Below are positions 44,103-55,100 of a DNA stretch of 64,000 bases, piece by piece. The DNA comes from Parabacteroides massiliensis (GTDB lineage: Bacteria; Bacteroidota; Bacteroidia; Bacteroidales; Tannerellaceae): NCBI RefSeq assembly GCF_900155425.1, contig NZ_LT700190.1, forward strand, positions 789,386-853,385. Direction: 5' to 3'. The position numbers and the translations under genes are program-made. Position 1 is the stretch's first letter. Each line of letters begins with the position of its first letter. The notes beneath the pieces were generated by a model, which made no database searches, was not told where the DNA came from, and was given only the letters and a program-made list of their open reading frames with translations.

Positions 44103-45647
44103 TTAAATATCAGATAACTCAAATTTGCAAATCGTGATACTTTCTCCTTGCAATTTGATTTCTTCTGTTTTTTTATTGATGTCGGTATATTTTGTTTGTA
44201 CAACATTCTTATCCGGACTATCCAGCTTGTTTTTTGCATCTAAAGATGTGGCTGTCATGACTGTTGTATTTAATAATTTACCGATTTTGCATCCGGAGAA
44301 TCGAAGTTTTGTCTTTAGAGCTTGGGGATTTATATTGACGATATTCACTGTCATCAGTTTTTTATCCCTGTCTACCGTGGCCGAAACATTGATGGACTGT
44401 AGCCCTTTTTCTATGATTGGAGATTGGGCCTTGGCTTGTACGCTCTCTTTCAAAGACTGTTTACGATATTCTTTCAAAGGGAAGAACACCGTTTGTTTTA
44501 CCGAAGTCTGGCTATTGGTCATGATCGGAGCCAGGATATTGACCATTTGCGCCCAGTTTGCCATCCCTATATGTTCTGCATTGTGCAAGATTGCATTTAA
44601 GAAACAAGCGGTAGCGAGGCCATGTCTCCATTCATACGTGTTAGTAGTCCCGTACGGCGGTTCCTGTTGTTCCCAAATTCCCCATTCGTCCAATGCAATT
44701 TTGACCGGAGCTGTACGATGCGGGAAGCGGTACCATTTCTTCCAGTTCTGCACCGTGTCCGGCACGGTTGCCTTGACCATCTCGGCAAACTCCCTCATCC
44801 ATGTGTCCTGACCTTGTATTTTTTGGAAAATGGAATAGGGGCTGGGACCGTTTGTCCCCACATAGGCATGATAGGAGATGTAATCGATGGCGCCATCCAA
44901 TCCTTTTAATGCGGTTTTCGTCCATTCCTTGTTGCCGCTTTCACCGTTGGCGATCAGTTTGATCGAAGGGTCGGTCAGTTTCATCAGCTTGATGAAATGC
45001 CAGACATCTTCCACATATTTATGTGGGTTCTGATGCCGTCCGGCATCCGGTTCGGCCGCTTCTTCATTTCCCAATGCCCAGTATTTGACATTAAACGGTT
45101 CCGGGTAGCCGTGCGAACGCCTAAGGTTGGCATAATAGGTGTTCTCTGTCCCGTTGCAATATTCGACCCAGTTGGCCGCTTCGTCCGGTGTGCCGGTAGA
45201 GATATTGATGACCAATACCGGTTCGCAGTTCAACTCCCTGCAATATTCAATAAACTCGCAAGTCCCGAAATGGTACGGATTGATGCCGCCCCATATCAGG
45301 TTCTTTTTGGCTTTCCGTTGTTCTTTGGGACCGATCCCGTCTTCCCAGTGGAACGTCTTTATGACAGTTCCACCCGGAAAACGGAGCAGGGTCGGAGCCA
45401 GCTCTTTCGCTTTTTCCAACACATCGGTTCGAAATCCCCTTGCATCTGAAAGCGGGCTGTTCTCTTCGTATATGCCGCCGTCTATGCAACGTCCCATGTA
45501 TTCGATGAATTGTCCGTAGACAAACGGGTTGATCTCACCTAAACTTTTGGATGCATCTATTGTAATCTCATTCTCCTGGGAAAAAAGAGGAGAACAAAAT
45601 GCGATTGCCAGTAATGATATAATGGATATTTTTATCTTTCTCATCAT
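44103..45647 (-). CDS. GH51 alpha-L-arabinofuranosidase
   Basis: A 514-residue exported enzyme (signal MMRKIKISIISLLAIAFCSPLFSQ) releasing alpha-L-arabinofuranose from side chains. The acid/base is E195 in YWALGNEE, and the nucleophile E321 in IALDEWGIW. LRFPGGTVIKTFHWEDGIGP is the conserved GH51 N-terminal part. The C-terminal beta-sandwich is complete. Its ATG overlaps the stop of the GH2 gene (ATGA), so the two are translationally coupled. Confidence 0.94.
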   Translation of the reverse strand: MMRKIKISIISLLAIAFCSPLFSQENEITIDASKSLGEINPFVYGQFIEYMGRCIDGGIYEENSPLSDARGFRTDVLEKAKELAPTLLRFPGGTVIKTFHWEDGIGPKEQRKAKKNLIWGGINPYHFGTCEFIEYCRELNCEPVLVINISTGTPDEAANWVEYCNGTENTYYANLRRSHGYPEPFNVKYWALGNEEAAEPDAGRHQNPHKYVEDVWHFIKLMKLTDPSIKLIANGESGNKEWTKTALKGLDGAIDYISYHAYVGTNGPSPYSIFQKIQGQDTWMREFAEMVKATVPDTVQNWKKWYRFPHRTAPVKIALDEWGIWEQQEPPYGTTNTYEWRHGLATACFLNAILHNAEHIGMANWAQMVNILAPIMTNSQTSVKQTVFFPLKEYRKQSLKESVQAKAQSPIIEKGLQSINVSATVDRDKKLMTVNIVNINPQALKTKLRFSGCKIGKLLNTTVMTATSLDAKNKLDSPDKNVVQTKYTDINKKTEEIKLQGESITICKFELSDI

Positions 45648-48331
45648 TTAATTATTTGAGGTTTTATATTCCAGCCTTTCACAACATACTTGCCGTTGGC
45701 AGGCAGGTTGCCGAGTGCTGTTTCGATCGTTACTTTTTTAGATTCGCCCGGAAGCAGAGAGAAGAAATTGTCGGTATAGAAACTGGGTCTTACCGGCTTG
45801 TTGTCTGCATCTAAATATTGCAGTTGAACAAAGAAAGCCAAGGATGATGACGGATTTTTGATTTCCAGTTCCATCATCTGGCAGTTCTCTTTTTTTACCA
45901 GTTTATGTTTGGTCTTCAGTTGTACCGGTTTCAATTTCGACAAATCTTCGAAGCCGGACGAAGTCGGTCCTGTCAGAGTCTTGCGTCCTTCATACTTGTC
46001 GTTGGAACGCCAGTAGAATGTGTTGGCTACCTCTTTCCCTTTCGTGTCGAACAGGCGCAGTTTTATGAAATGGACCTGCGTGATGTTTTGGGGAAAGTCG
46101 ATTGTGAAGACATCGTTTACGACGCCGTCTTCCGGGATATCGATTTTCTGGCTTTTGCTCCATACCTTCTTGCTGTTCAAATCGTACACTTCGGCTGCTA
46201 CCTTATAGTCTTTGAAAGCCTGGTAGTAGTCATTGTAAACGGAAACCGTGTTTTTCAAATAATCGAACTGTGCGTGAAGCGGTTCCAATGCGTTCTGGGT
46301 ATGGTATAAGGAGGCTGTCGGTTCCAACGAGTAGTCCCACATACGGGCACAAACCTGGCTTACGGGACAGTTGTGATACCAGAACAAAAGTCCTGAAGCA
46401 TAGCGGTCTCCATAACCGAGTTTGTTATAGTTCCAGACTTCCCAGATTGATTTTGAGTTCATGGCTCCGACTGCCTGACCTTTGGAGGCAAACTCTTCGA
46501 TGGAAGAGGAGGGACCGTAATTGTTGGTAAGATCCGTGTACATGGTCGACATCAGATGGAATCCACCGCCATCATGATAATCCCATACCTCCTTATTGAT
46601 CGGCCAGAGGTCTTTTTCGTCCATTACTTCGCGGAGTGTTTCGACTGTCGGGATAGTGGGTGATCCGTATTCCGGGTTGAAACCATCGACACGGCTACCG
46701 CGGTCGGAGGCCGTATTTTCGTAATGCTGCATCGGGTTTACCTGCTTGTAGGGGCTGCCGTCGTGCACACCGTCACATTCCGACTGCATCTGGTAACCGC
46801 GTGTCCCGTCCAGTTTCATGATCAGGTCTTTTGCTCCCGGCATTTCCGTGCTTTCGTTAGACGAAACATAGTAGGCCAGTGAAGGATGGTTACGCAAACG
46901 TTTTACGGTTGCTTCGACATTACTCAGATATAAATCTTTATCCTGCGGATGTTTGGTGTCACCGGTCATCCAGAATTCCTGCCATACGAGGAGTCCCATT
47001 TCGTCGCAGAGCTGGAAGAAATAGTCCGATTCGGCAATTCCGCCTCCCCACATACGGATCAGGTTGATACCGGATTGTTTGGTGTAGCGCAATTCGGCAT
47101 AAGTACGTTCGTCGGAGGTACGGAGCATTCCTTCCGGAATCCAGTTGGTTCCCCGGATGAAGAGTTTCTTGCCGTTCACGTAGAACTGGCGGGATTTGTC
47201 CGGTGTGTTCTGGCCGGATGTGATTTCCCGGATACCGAAACGAGTCTTTGTCTCATCAGACACTTTGCCGTCTATGCTTACGGTCAGTTTCAGTTCGTAC
47301 AGTTCCGGGTTCCCTTTGAAGATCGGCCACCACAGACGCGGGTTCTTGATTGTCAGTTGTGGAAATTCTTCCGGAGTAAAACTAATTTCCTTCGTTTCCC
47401 CTCTGAACAGGTTCAGGTCTTTGCTGAACGTGATGTTTTCGCCGATGATTTCTCCTTTGACCGTGCATTTTACGCCACGCTGTGTCGGGTTTGTCACCTC
47501 TACGCTGACTGTCTCTTTTGCCAGGTCGTAGTTCGGTTTGGAGAGTTCGGATTTGATGAACGGATGGCGGATAACCGCTTTGTCCGTAGCATAGAGGCTG
47601 ATGTTTTTCCAGATACCGGTATTACGGTCGCGGATCCCGTCGTTGAAGGTGAAATCCCAGCCCACACTCATCAGCATGGTTGTGTTCAGTCCGATGTTAC
47701 CGTCTCCGCCATTATGAAACTCGCCGGCGGCTCCCCACTGCTTCGGCTTGATGGTTCCCGGCATATCGACCGGATAAACTTTGATCGCCAAAGCATTCTT
47801 CCCGCCGATACGGGCGAAATCGGTGATATTGATATATTCCGGTTTGAACATACCCGACATATTGCCAAGCAGATAACCGTTTACCCATATTTCGGCACGG
47901 TAGTTGATACCGTCCACCTGGAGCCAGACGATTTTGTCTTTATAGTTTTCCGGTACGTCGAATTCCGTACGGAACCAGTAGGTGTAGAACTCGCGTCCTG
48001 CTCTGGCAAGGTCCGGGATGATATTCCGGTCCAGCTTGTTGTTCATACCAAAATAAGGTTCCGGATATACCTTGTTGTGGACGAGGGAGTTCAAGACCGT
48101 ACCGGGCACGATCGCCGGCATCCATTGTCCGGTCTGATAGCCCGGTTGTGAAATTTTTTCTGCCGGGTCTTTCGTCTCGTCAGCCTTATGCATCTGCCAA
48201 GTGAAACTTCCGTTATGTCCGTCTTTCGAATCCAGATAGATTCTATCCGGGTTGCGGTAGTAGTTAGTTGTCTGAGCTTGCATGAAGCAGGCTGACACAA
48301 GTAAAAAGATTCCTGTAAAAATGTTTTTCAT
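45644..48331 (-). CDS. GH2 beta-mannosidase / glucosaminidase-type enzyme
   Basis: An 895-residue exported GH2 enzyme (signal MKNIFTGIFLLVSACFMQAQ). A sugar-binding jelly-roll (VWLQVDGINYRAEIWVNGYLLG), an immunoglobulin-like domain and a TIM barrel (RGTNWIPEGMLRTSDE, NLIRMWGGGIAESDYFFQLCDEMGLLVWQ) are followed by C-terminal sandwich domains. The acid/base is likely the Glu in YVSSNESTEMPG, and the nucleophile the Glu in SIEEFASKGQ. It most resembles the GH2 group annotated as mannosylglycoprotein endo-beta-mannosidase or exo-beta-glucosaminidase. Beta-mannose is favoured by the GH130 neighbour; specificity not proven. Confidence 0.88.
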   Translation of the reverse strand: MKNIFTGIFLLVSACFMQAQTTNYYRNPDRIYLDSKDGHNGSFTWQMHKADETKDPAEKISQPGYQTGQWMPAIVPGTVLNSLVHNKVYPEPYFGMNNKLDRNIIPDLARAGREFYTYWFRTEFDVPENYKDKIVWLQVDGINYRAEIWVNGYLLGNMSGMFKPEYINITDFARIGGKNALAIKVYPVDMPGTIKPKQWGAAGEFHNGGDGNIGLNTTMLMSVGWDFTFNDGIRDRNTGIWKNISLYATDKAVIRHPFIKSELSKPNYDLAKETVSVEVTNPTQRGVKCTVKGEIIGENITFSKDLNLFRGETKEISFTPEEFPQLTIKNPRLWWPIFKGNPELYELKLTVSIDGKVSDETKTRFGIREITSGQNTPDKSRQFYVNGKKLFIRGTNWIPEGMLRTSDERTYAELRYTKQSGINLIRMWGGGIAESDYFFQLCDEMGLLVWQEFWMTGDTKHPQDKDLYLSNVEATVKRLRNHPSLAYYVSSNESTEMPGAKDLIMKLDGTRGYQMQSECDGVHDGSPYKQVNPMQHYENTASDRGSRVDGFNPEYGSPTIPTVETLREVMDEKDLWPINKEVWDYHDGGGFHLMSTMYTDLTNNYGPSSSIEEFASKGQAVGAMNSKSIWEVWNYNKLGYGDRYASGLLFWYHNCPVSQVCARMWDYSLEPTASLYHTQNALEPLHAQFDYLKNTVSVYNDYYQAFKDYKVAAEVYDLNSKKVWSKSQKIDIPEDGVVNDVFTIDFPQNITQVHFIKLRLFDTKGKEVANTFYWRSNDKYEGRKTLTGPTSSGFEDLSKLKPVQLKTKHKLVKKENCQMMELEIKNPSSSLAFFVQLQYLDADNKPVRPSFYTDNFFSLLPGESKKVTIETALGNLPANGKYVVKGWNIKPQIIK

Positions 48332-48343
48332 AAATTATTCTTT

Positions 48344-49483
48344 TTAATTCGGGATCTGATCGCCAGGAGTTTTCTTTGCCGGATCGTAAATGGCTACACT
48401 GACCTGGGAATCTGCACATCCGTAATAGAGATACCATTTGTTTTTGAAAAAGACCAAACCTTCGATAAAGACGGTCCCGTCGACATACTGTCCGCTCTTT
48501 TCGAATGAAGCCATCGGGCGGAAGAAAGGAACGTCCAGGCGTTGCAGAAGCTTCATCGGTTCTTTCGGGTCGGTCAGGATTTGTCCGGCGCAGTAAGCTC
48601 CGGCGGTGAAACGCTTGTCGCGTTTGCTGTCGTTTGTATGGTTCTTGCCGTTATAAAGCAAGACGATGCCTTTATCTGTCAGGATAGCGGGAGGGCCGCA
48701 CTCCGTCAAGGCGCTGTCGAAGTATTGAGGACGAGGTTTGATCACGGTCGCCAGTTCGTTGTTCTCGTCCAATATCGGGGTCCAGTTGACCAAGTCGTCG
48801 GAGGTTGCCGCATAGACTGCATATTCACCCCAATACATGAAGTATTTCCCGCCGATTTTCGTCAACACCTGTTTTCCGTCTTTGATCTCTGTCACCATAG
48901 AACCGGACTTGCAGAAGATGTCTTTGAAACGTCCGTTGTAGGCTTTGGCAAAAGCCGGGCCGTGTTTTTCCCAATTGACCAGGTCGCGTGAGGTGGCGAT
49001 GCAGAGACGTGCCACTTTCCGGTTCCAGGAAGTGTAGGCCATGACATACAGGCCGTCTTCCGTCATTGTCACGCGTGGGTCTTCGCAACCTCCCGACCAT
49101 TCGTATTCCTTCATGTTGTCTTTGTCCGGATACATGACGGGAGTATTTCGGCGTTTCATGCGGATGCCGTCTTTGGACTCAGCCAATCCGATACGCGAAG
49201 TACGTTTGCCGATTCCGGTCGCTGAATTGTCTTCGGCCCGGTAAAGAACATATATTTTACCGTCTTTGACTGTTGCTGCCGGGTTGAACACATCGCTCTC
49301 TTCCCAGCCGATTTTTTTGCCCTGCATAGGACAGTCGAATAGTTTGGAAGGATCAGGCGTGATGATCGGGTTGACTTTTTCCGGCCTGACAAAGCCGCCT
49401 AAAGCCCAATCCGGTAATGTGTTTTGGGCATTCCCAGCGAATGGTAGGAGCGCCAGAGTGAGTAATAAGATTTTTTTTTTCAT
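48344..49483 (-). CDS. GH130 family glycosidase/phosphorylase
   Basis: A 379-residue five-bladed beta-propeller enzyme acting on beta-mannosides. ATG 49483 is chosen since it begins a clear signal peptide (MKKKILLLTLALLPFAGNA). SDVFNPAATVKDGKIYVLYRAEDN, WSGGCEDPRVTMTEDGLYVM with the family catalytic Asp, and TECGPPAI mark the family. Secreted members are more often hydrolases of beta-1,2-mannosides, while cytosolic ones are phosphorylases; export thus favours hydrolysis. It is 12 bp upstream of the GH2 gene in the same operon. Confidence 0.88.
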   Translation of the reverse strand: MKKKILLLTLALLPFAGNAQNTLPDWALGGFVRPEKVNPIITPDPSKLFDCPMQGKKIGWEESDVFNPAATVKDGKIYVLYRAEDNSATGIGKRTSRIGLAESKDGIRMKRRNTPVMYPDKDNMKEYEWSGGCEDPRVTMTEDGLYVMAYTSWNRKVARLCIATSRDLVNWEKHGPAFAKAYNGRFKDIFCKSGSMVTEIKDGKQVLTKIGGKYFMYWGEYAVYAATSDDLVNWTPILDENNELATVIKPRPQYFDSALTECGPPAILTDKGIVLLYNGKNHTNDSKRDKRFTAGAYCAGQILTDPKEPMKLLQRLDVPFFRPMASFEKSGQYVDGTVFIEGLVFFKNKWYLYYGCADSQVSVAIYDPAKKTPGDQIPN

Positions 49484-49553
49484 GATACTAAAGAATAAAA
49501 AGCACAGATATCCCTGTTGTCTTTTTGGAATATCTGTGCCGAATTTAGGAATT

Positions 49554-50249
49554 TTATTTGACAATTACTTCACTGATCGTGCTGTAATTGATTTTCCCTT
49601 GAGTTTTAGCCCCGATGCGGAAATATACTTTGTAACCGTTTGCCTTGATCTTGTACAGGTTGTTTTGGAAAGCAGCATCGTTTTCCAAATCAAAAGTAAT
49701 AGTTCCTTCTGTCTCATTGACACTCTGTTTGCCTGCATAGTTGGCATTGCTGTCATCCACGCCCGGTGCAAAATTCCAATATCCGTAGACATCGGAAACG
49801 TTGAAAGAAGGATCCGTAGGCGTAACTTTGTATGTGACCGTGACTGTTTTGCCGGAAGCTTGTGTGCTCGCACTGATCCGGGCATACGGAGTAGCGGTTA
49901 CGTTGAAAGTCGTTTGGCCTTTTACGGTGACAAAGTCTTCGCAAGTGGAAACGAACGGGCCGTTGACCACGATCTTGTAATCGCAATTGAACAGTTTCGT
50001 GTTTTCGAACGATCCGTCCATCTTCGCATAAAAGTCGACGGATTGTGTCGCATCCGTGTTCTGTTCGAACATATTGATGATGACACCGGTCGAACCTGAT
50101 ACCGGCAGGGGGATCGGCTCGTTTGTCGTAGCATCCAGTATTTGTCCTTTGATGCCTCCGTTCGGAGATTCATAATTGTCTAAATCGCTCAAACAGCTGG
50201 TGAAGCAGAGTGAGCATATAGCCATCAATAATACATTTATCTTTTTCAT
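49554..50249 (-). CDS. DUF3823 lipoprotein
   Basis: A 231-residue lipoprotein (lipobox LCFTSC, Cys19). An N-terminal carboxypeptidase-regulatory-like fold starts GGIKGQILDATTNEPIPLP; a second Ig-like domain follows from about residue 130. DUF3823 proteins are coded directly after SusD in many PULs and probably act as surface glycan-binding accessory proteins. This one sits 24 bp after SusD. Direct binding is inferred from position, not shown. Confidence 0.87.
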   Translation of the reverse strand: MKKINVLLMAICSLCFTSCLSDLDNYESPNGGIKGQILDATTNEPIPLPVSGSTGVIINMFEQNTDATQSVDFYAKMDGSFENTKLFNCDYKIVVNGPFVSTCEDFVTVKGQTTFNVTATPYARISASTQASGKTVTVTYKVTPTDPSFNVSDVYGYWNFAPGVDDSNANYAGKQSVNETEGTITFDLENDAAFQNNLYKIKANGYKVYFRIGAKTQGKINYSTISEVIVK

Positions 50250-50273
50250 ATTCGCTTTCTATTATTACAATAA

Positions 50274-52124
50274 TTAGTTTGTATATCCCGGATTCTGTAC
50301 GAGGTTCGGGTTCGAATTCATATCATCCTGGTTGATTTTCGAGTAATAGTTCTTTTCGAGGAAGATACGAACCTGTTTCGGAGAGTTTTTCCCTCTTTCG
50401 AACACATATTTTCCGTCGCGGATATCATACCAAGGATATAAGGCTGTGCCTCTGAATCCGTTCAAACCGCCTTGTGCTACATCCAAGTGAGCAACTCTCC
50501 AACGTTTCAGATCCCAGAAACGATGGCTTTCGAATGCTAATTCCACTCTGCGCTCGTGGCGGACCTTATCCATATTGATGCTTGACAATAAAGCGATACC
50601 GGCACGTTCGCGAATTTTGTTGACAGCATCCAACGCTTCGGACGGTTTGTTCAACTCTATTGCGGCTTCAGCCAGGTTCAAGTACATTTCTCCCAAACGG
50701 AAGACAGGCCAAGGAGTTTCGGACTTGTTCATGTTCATATCCTCCAAAGTCTCGTCGAAGAACTTCTTCTGGTAGAATCCGGTCTTGGAAGCATCACCGG
50801 CATCGGCTCCTCCATCCTTGCCTGAAGTGCTGTAAGTGACACCGTTGACTACGGCAGTGTTACCACCGTCCGGCTGGCTTGTTGCCTGATATCTTTCATT
50901 ATCGGAAACGATGATACCTCTTTTCCAATCAACCGTCGAACCTTTACAAGGAGAACCGGGCAGGAAAACTGAAGCGTACAGACGCGGGTCTTTGTTGGCA
51001 AACAGGTCATAAGGATTGTCGAAACGTAATTGTTTTCCGTTTTGATCTTCCAATTTCAAAGTACCTTCGGAACCATCTACATATTCGTATGCTTCGACCA
51101 ATTCCAATGTCGGTGCGATACCGCATCCCCAACCGCCGCCGCGATAAGAGAACGGAGCGTTACGTTTGTCCCAGCTATGCGCTTTACCGCCGGCAACACT
51201 GAACTGCTTCTGGAAAATATATTCGCCGTTGTCGCCGTTGCCTTTCAAGAACATGTCGCAGTAGTTCTGGCTCTTGTCGTCCGGTTTTTTATTGTATAAT
51301 GAGTACTTGCCTGATTCGATGATCGTTTTAGACGCATCGTAGGAAGCTTGGAAATAACGATCGGCTTCTGAAGAGGGGATACCGACCAAACCGTCTAACT
51401 GCACTGTCCCGTAGCGGGCAATTGAGCCTGCATAGAGAGCTGCACGGGAGCAAAGAGACAATGTCGTATATTTGTCGGCGCGGTATTTGCCTTCTGCGCT
51501 TCTTGTTTCCGGCAGGTCTTGAGAAGCCTCCTGACATTCGGATACGATGAAGTCATAGATCTCTTTTTCCGTGTTACGCGGAACTCTCAACTCTTCCAAA
51601 TTAGAAGGATCGTATTCTTGCGATTCTTTGATCAGAGGCACTCCGCCATATCGTTTGACCAAGGTGAAATAATGCATGGCACGAATGAAACGCACTTCTG
51701 CAGCCAGTTCTTTTTTCTTGTCTTCAGTCAGGATTTTTGAAACCTCGATCTGATAGAGGAAATCGTTGCAGTTGCGGATATATTTGTATACATCGGAAAA
51801 TTTTTGTTCGAACAAAGCATCTTCGTATGTATACGTCGTGTTTCCGTTGTTGAAAAGCGGGTCTTTCTGGAAGGATCCCTGCGCATCGTCTGCCATGGAG
51901 GAGATATTTTGCAAACGCCAAGGATCACGATACCAATAGTCGAAATCCTCCATCTGGACGTAGTAGTACATTCCGACTAAAACCGCATCAATCAGTTTGG
52001 AATCACTCCATACTTTGTCTGGAGTGATGATGTCGAATGTTTCTTTTTCCAAGTAGTTAGAACAAGCACTGCTTCCGAACAAAAGCAATCCGAGTCCGAT
52101 ACTTTTTATTTTTGTTGTGTTCAT
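50274..52124 (-). CDS. SusD/RagB-like outer membrane glycan-binding lipoprotein
   Basis: A 616-residue lid protein of a SusCD transporter. Lipobox LFGSSACS places Cys21 as the lipid anchor. The family segments are visible: EVRFIRAMHYFTLVKRYGGVPLI (TPR scaffold), RVPRNTEKEIYDFIVSECQEA, FRLGEMYLNLAEAAIELN and RRVELAFESHRFWDLKRW. It binds the glycan at the cell surface and closes over SusC. It follows SusC by 13 bp. Confidence 0.96.
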   Translation of the reverse strand: MNTTKIKSIGLGLLLFGSSACSNYLEKETFDIITPDKVWSDSKLIDAVLVGMYYYVQMEDFDYWYRDPWRLQNISSMADDAQGSFQKDPLFNNGNTTYTYEDALFEQKFSDVYKYIRNCNDFLYQIEVSKILTEDKKKELAAEVRFIRAMHYFTLVKRYGGVPLIKESQEYDPSNLEELRVPRNTEKEIYDFIVSECQEASQDLPETRSAEGKYRADKYTTLSLCSRAALYAGSIARYGTVQLDGLVGIPSSEADRYFQASYDASKTIIESGKYSLYNKKPDDKSQNYCDMFLKGNGDNGEYIFQKQFSVAGGKAHSWDKRNAPFSYRGGGWGCGIAPTLELVEAYEYVDGSEGTLKLEDQNGKQLRFDNPYDLFANKDPRLYASVFLPGSPCKGSTVDWKRGIIVSDNERYQATSQPDGGNTAVVNGVTYSTSGKDGGADAGDASKTGFYQKKFFDETLEDMNMNKSETPWPVFRLGEMYLNLAEAAIELNKPSEALDAVNKIRERAGIALLSSINMDKVRHERRVELAFESHRFWDLKRWRVAHLDVAQGGLNGFRGTALYPWYDIRDGKYVFERGKNSPKQVRIFLEKNYYSKINQDDMNSNPNLVQNPGYTN

Positions 52125-52137
52125 AGATTAGCTGTTT

Positions 52138-55100
52138 TTAAAATGTTAGGTTTGCTCCAAAATTAAACGTTTTCATTTGCGGGTAATACTTAAACGCTCC
52201 GTTGCTGTTTTCCGGGTCCATGTATTTCATTAGACCTTCTCTGCTTGTAAATGTGAATGTATTGAAGCTGTTCACATAGATACGGAGGTTTTCAATGCCG
52301 ATTTTCGACATCCATGATTTGGGGAATGTATAACCCAGCTCGATTGTTTTCAGACGAAGATAATTGGCTTTGTGCATTGTCCAAGTGTTGTTGGTTGCAT
52401 TTGCCGCATATCCGGTCGGACGCAATGCCGGCATGTATCCGGGAATCCATTCGCTATCCATATCCGACGGATCTGCTCTGTGCCAACGATCCAGCCACAA
52501 TGAGATACCGTTACCCAGGCCTTGTTGGATAAACGGATACATGAAGTCGCCCGATGTGAAGACTTCGTGGCCGGCAGCTCCTTGGAAGAACAAGGTCAAA
52601 TCAAATCCCTTATATGATCCGGAAAGGTTCAAACCGTAGTATATACGAGGCGTATTGCCGTGTCCGATAGGTTGGTCATCCTTGCTGTCGATGATTCCGT
52701 CGTTATTCCAGTCTTCGAACTTCAAGTCGCCGGGCATTAATGATTTATTCCCGTTGTTATCCTGGATAGGAGAGTTGAAGATTTCTTCGTAGCTCTGGAA
52801 TTGCCCGATGCAAACTTTACCCCATTGGATGTCTTTGTAACGGTCGTTGCTGTTGTTGCGCCAGTTGTCGTACATATTGGTAGAGGCGGCTCTTTCCACA
52901 TAACGGTTATAATTACGGGTAGTGGAGAAGTTCGCTTTTACGTCATAGCTGAAGTCGCCGACATTGTTGTGATGTCCCAACACGATTTCGAAACCTTGCG
53001 TTTTGTCCGAGTTCAAGTTCTCTTGTGGCAATGATTGACCGAATGTGGTAGGAAGCGTAAGAATACGAGTGGCCAACAGTCCGTCTCTTTTACGGATGAA
53101 GTAGTCGAATTCAGCACTGATTAATCCGGACAAAGCAGAAGCTTCGAATCCGACATTCGCAGTGGTCGATTTGTACCAAGTCAGGTTGGTATTAGGCATT
53201 CCTCTGTCGACAGCACCGTTCGAAACACCTCCCGAACCTAAAATGTAATCTTTCGAAGGATATGTGTATCCTGTCAGATATTGGTAAGCGCTGAAATCCC
53301 CTTCGTCTCCGATCTTTCCGTATGAACCTCTGAGCTTGAAGTTGTCGATCATAGGCAGTGCTTCTTTGAAGAAAGACTCTTCAGACATTCTCCAACCTAA
53401 AGAAACAGCAGGAAAGAATCCCCAACGTTTATCCGGATCGAATTTGTAAGAACCATCATAACGGAAGCTGAATTCTGCCAAATACTTGCTGGCGTATGCA
53501 TAGTTGATACGTCCGACGAGACCTGCATGTGCAGAAACTTTAGCGGAACCGTCATTATTGATGTTCGTCTTGTCGCCGGCAGCAATCTGGTCGATAGCTC
53601 CGATTGTGAATTGACGATAGGCTTCTACCCAGTCTGTACGGTCGTTATAGAATTCCCACAAGCCTAAAACGCCGATATCATGTTTACCGAACGTATTCTT
53701 GTAGTTCAAAGAAATTTGGCCATTGGGTCTGAAATAGTTCTCTGCTTTTGTTGTCAGTTCCGAGATTGCATGGTTACCTGCGACATTGTACACATCGTTT
53801 GCTTTGTCGTATACATAGTCTTTGTATTCTTTAACCCAATCGCGTGTATATTTGTTATTATAGTCGTACGAGAAAAGACCTTTTGCAGACAACCCTTTTA
53901 CCCAAGGAATATCCCAATTCAACGTGATAGAACCATTGAATTCTCTTCTGTCTCTTCGGTTATACCCGATTTCGTCAATGTTTGACACCTGTACGGGGTT
54001 ATGTCCGCCGCCGGGGTTGTTCCAATAATCAGGATTGTCGTTGGCATAGAGAGACAAAACAGGTCTTGCCATCTGGATGTCACCGAACAAGTTGGTGTTT
54101 TTGTAAGGCAAAGCCGGTGTCATTCTGGTGTCCAATCGTCCGCTTAATTGTAAGTCGACGGTAAGGCCTTTTACGATTTCTGCACTGATGTTTGAACGGA
54201 CGTTATACTTTCTGTAGTTGATGTCATTGGAACGAAGAATACCGTCTTGGTTCGTCAAACCGAGTGAAAAATAGTATTTTACTTTTTCAGCACCACCTGA
54301 AACACTTAAATTGTGATAAGTGGATGGAGCCGATTTTCTGATTGTCTCGTTATACCAGTCTGTTGTTCCAATTCCTTGTCTGTAGTTTTCCAGGTCTTCA
54401 GCGGAATAGGGAGCAAGAACTCCAATGTTCTGCTGTGCTTCGTTATACAAGGTCGCATACTCGTATCCATTGAAATATCTCGGATAGCGAGTGACGTTTT
54501 GGAAACCGACATACCCATTGTAATTGATCTTCGGCTTGCTTATTTCTCCTTTTTTGGTCGTGACAAGGATAACACCGTTCGCACCCTTGAAACCGTAAAC
54601 GGCAGCGGAAGCATCTTTCAGGATACTGATCGATTCGATATCGTTGGCATCGAGCTGTTTGAAATCACGTTCTACACCGTCCACGATAACCAATGCACTA
54701 CCGAATCCACGGATATCGATGCTTGCGTCGTCATCACCCGGAGCACCGCTTCTCTGTACGGCACGCAAACCCGGCAACTTACCTGCCAGCGCGTTGCTGA
54801 CATTCGGAGTTTTGACAGTGGCAATGTCTTTTGCCTGAAGTGAAGCGACTGATCCTGTTACGGATGCACGTTTCTGGACACCGTAACCGACAACGACCAC
54901 TTCATCCAATGCTTGTGAGTCTTCGACTAATTTGACTTGGATGCTTGTCTTGTTGTTTACCGGCACTTCCTGTTCTTTGTAGCCGATATACGAAATAACC
55001 AGTACGGCGTTCGGTGCTGCGTTTAAGGTGAAATTACCGTCCATATCGGTAATCGTACCATTAGTGGTTCCTTTCTCTACGACATTAGCTCCGGCGATAG

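Noticed and set aside
46949-48151. 400-residue plus-strand frame
   Set aside because: It is antisense to the GH2 gene, has no family motifs, and arises from the codon pattern of the real gene.
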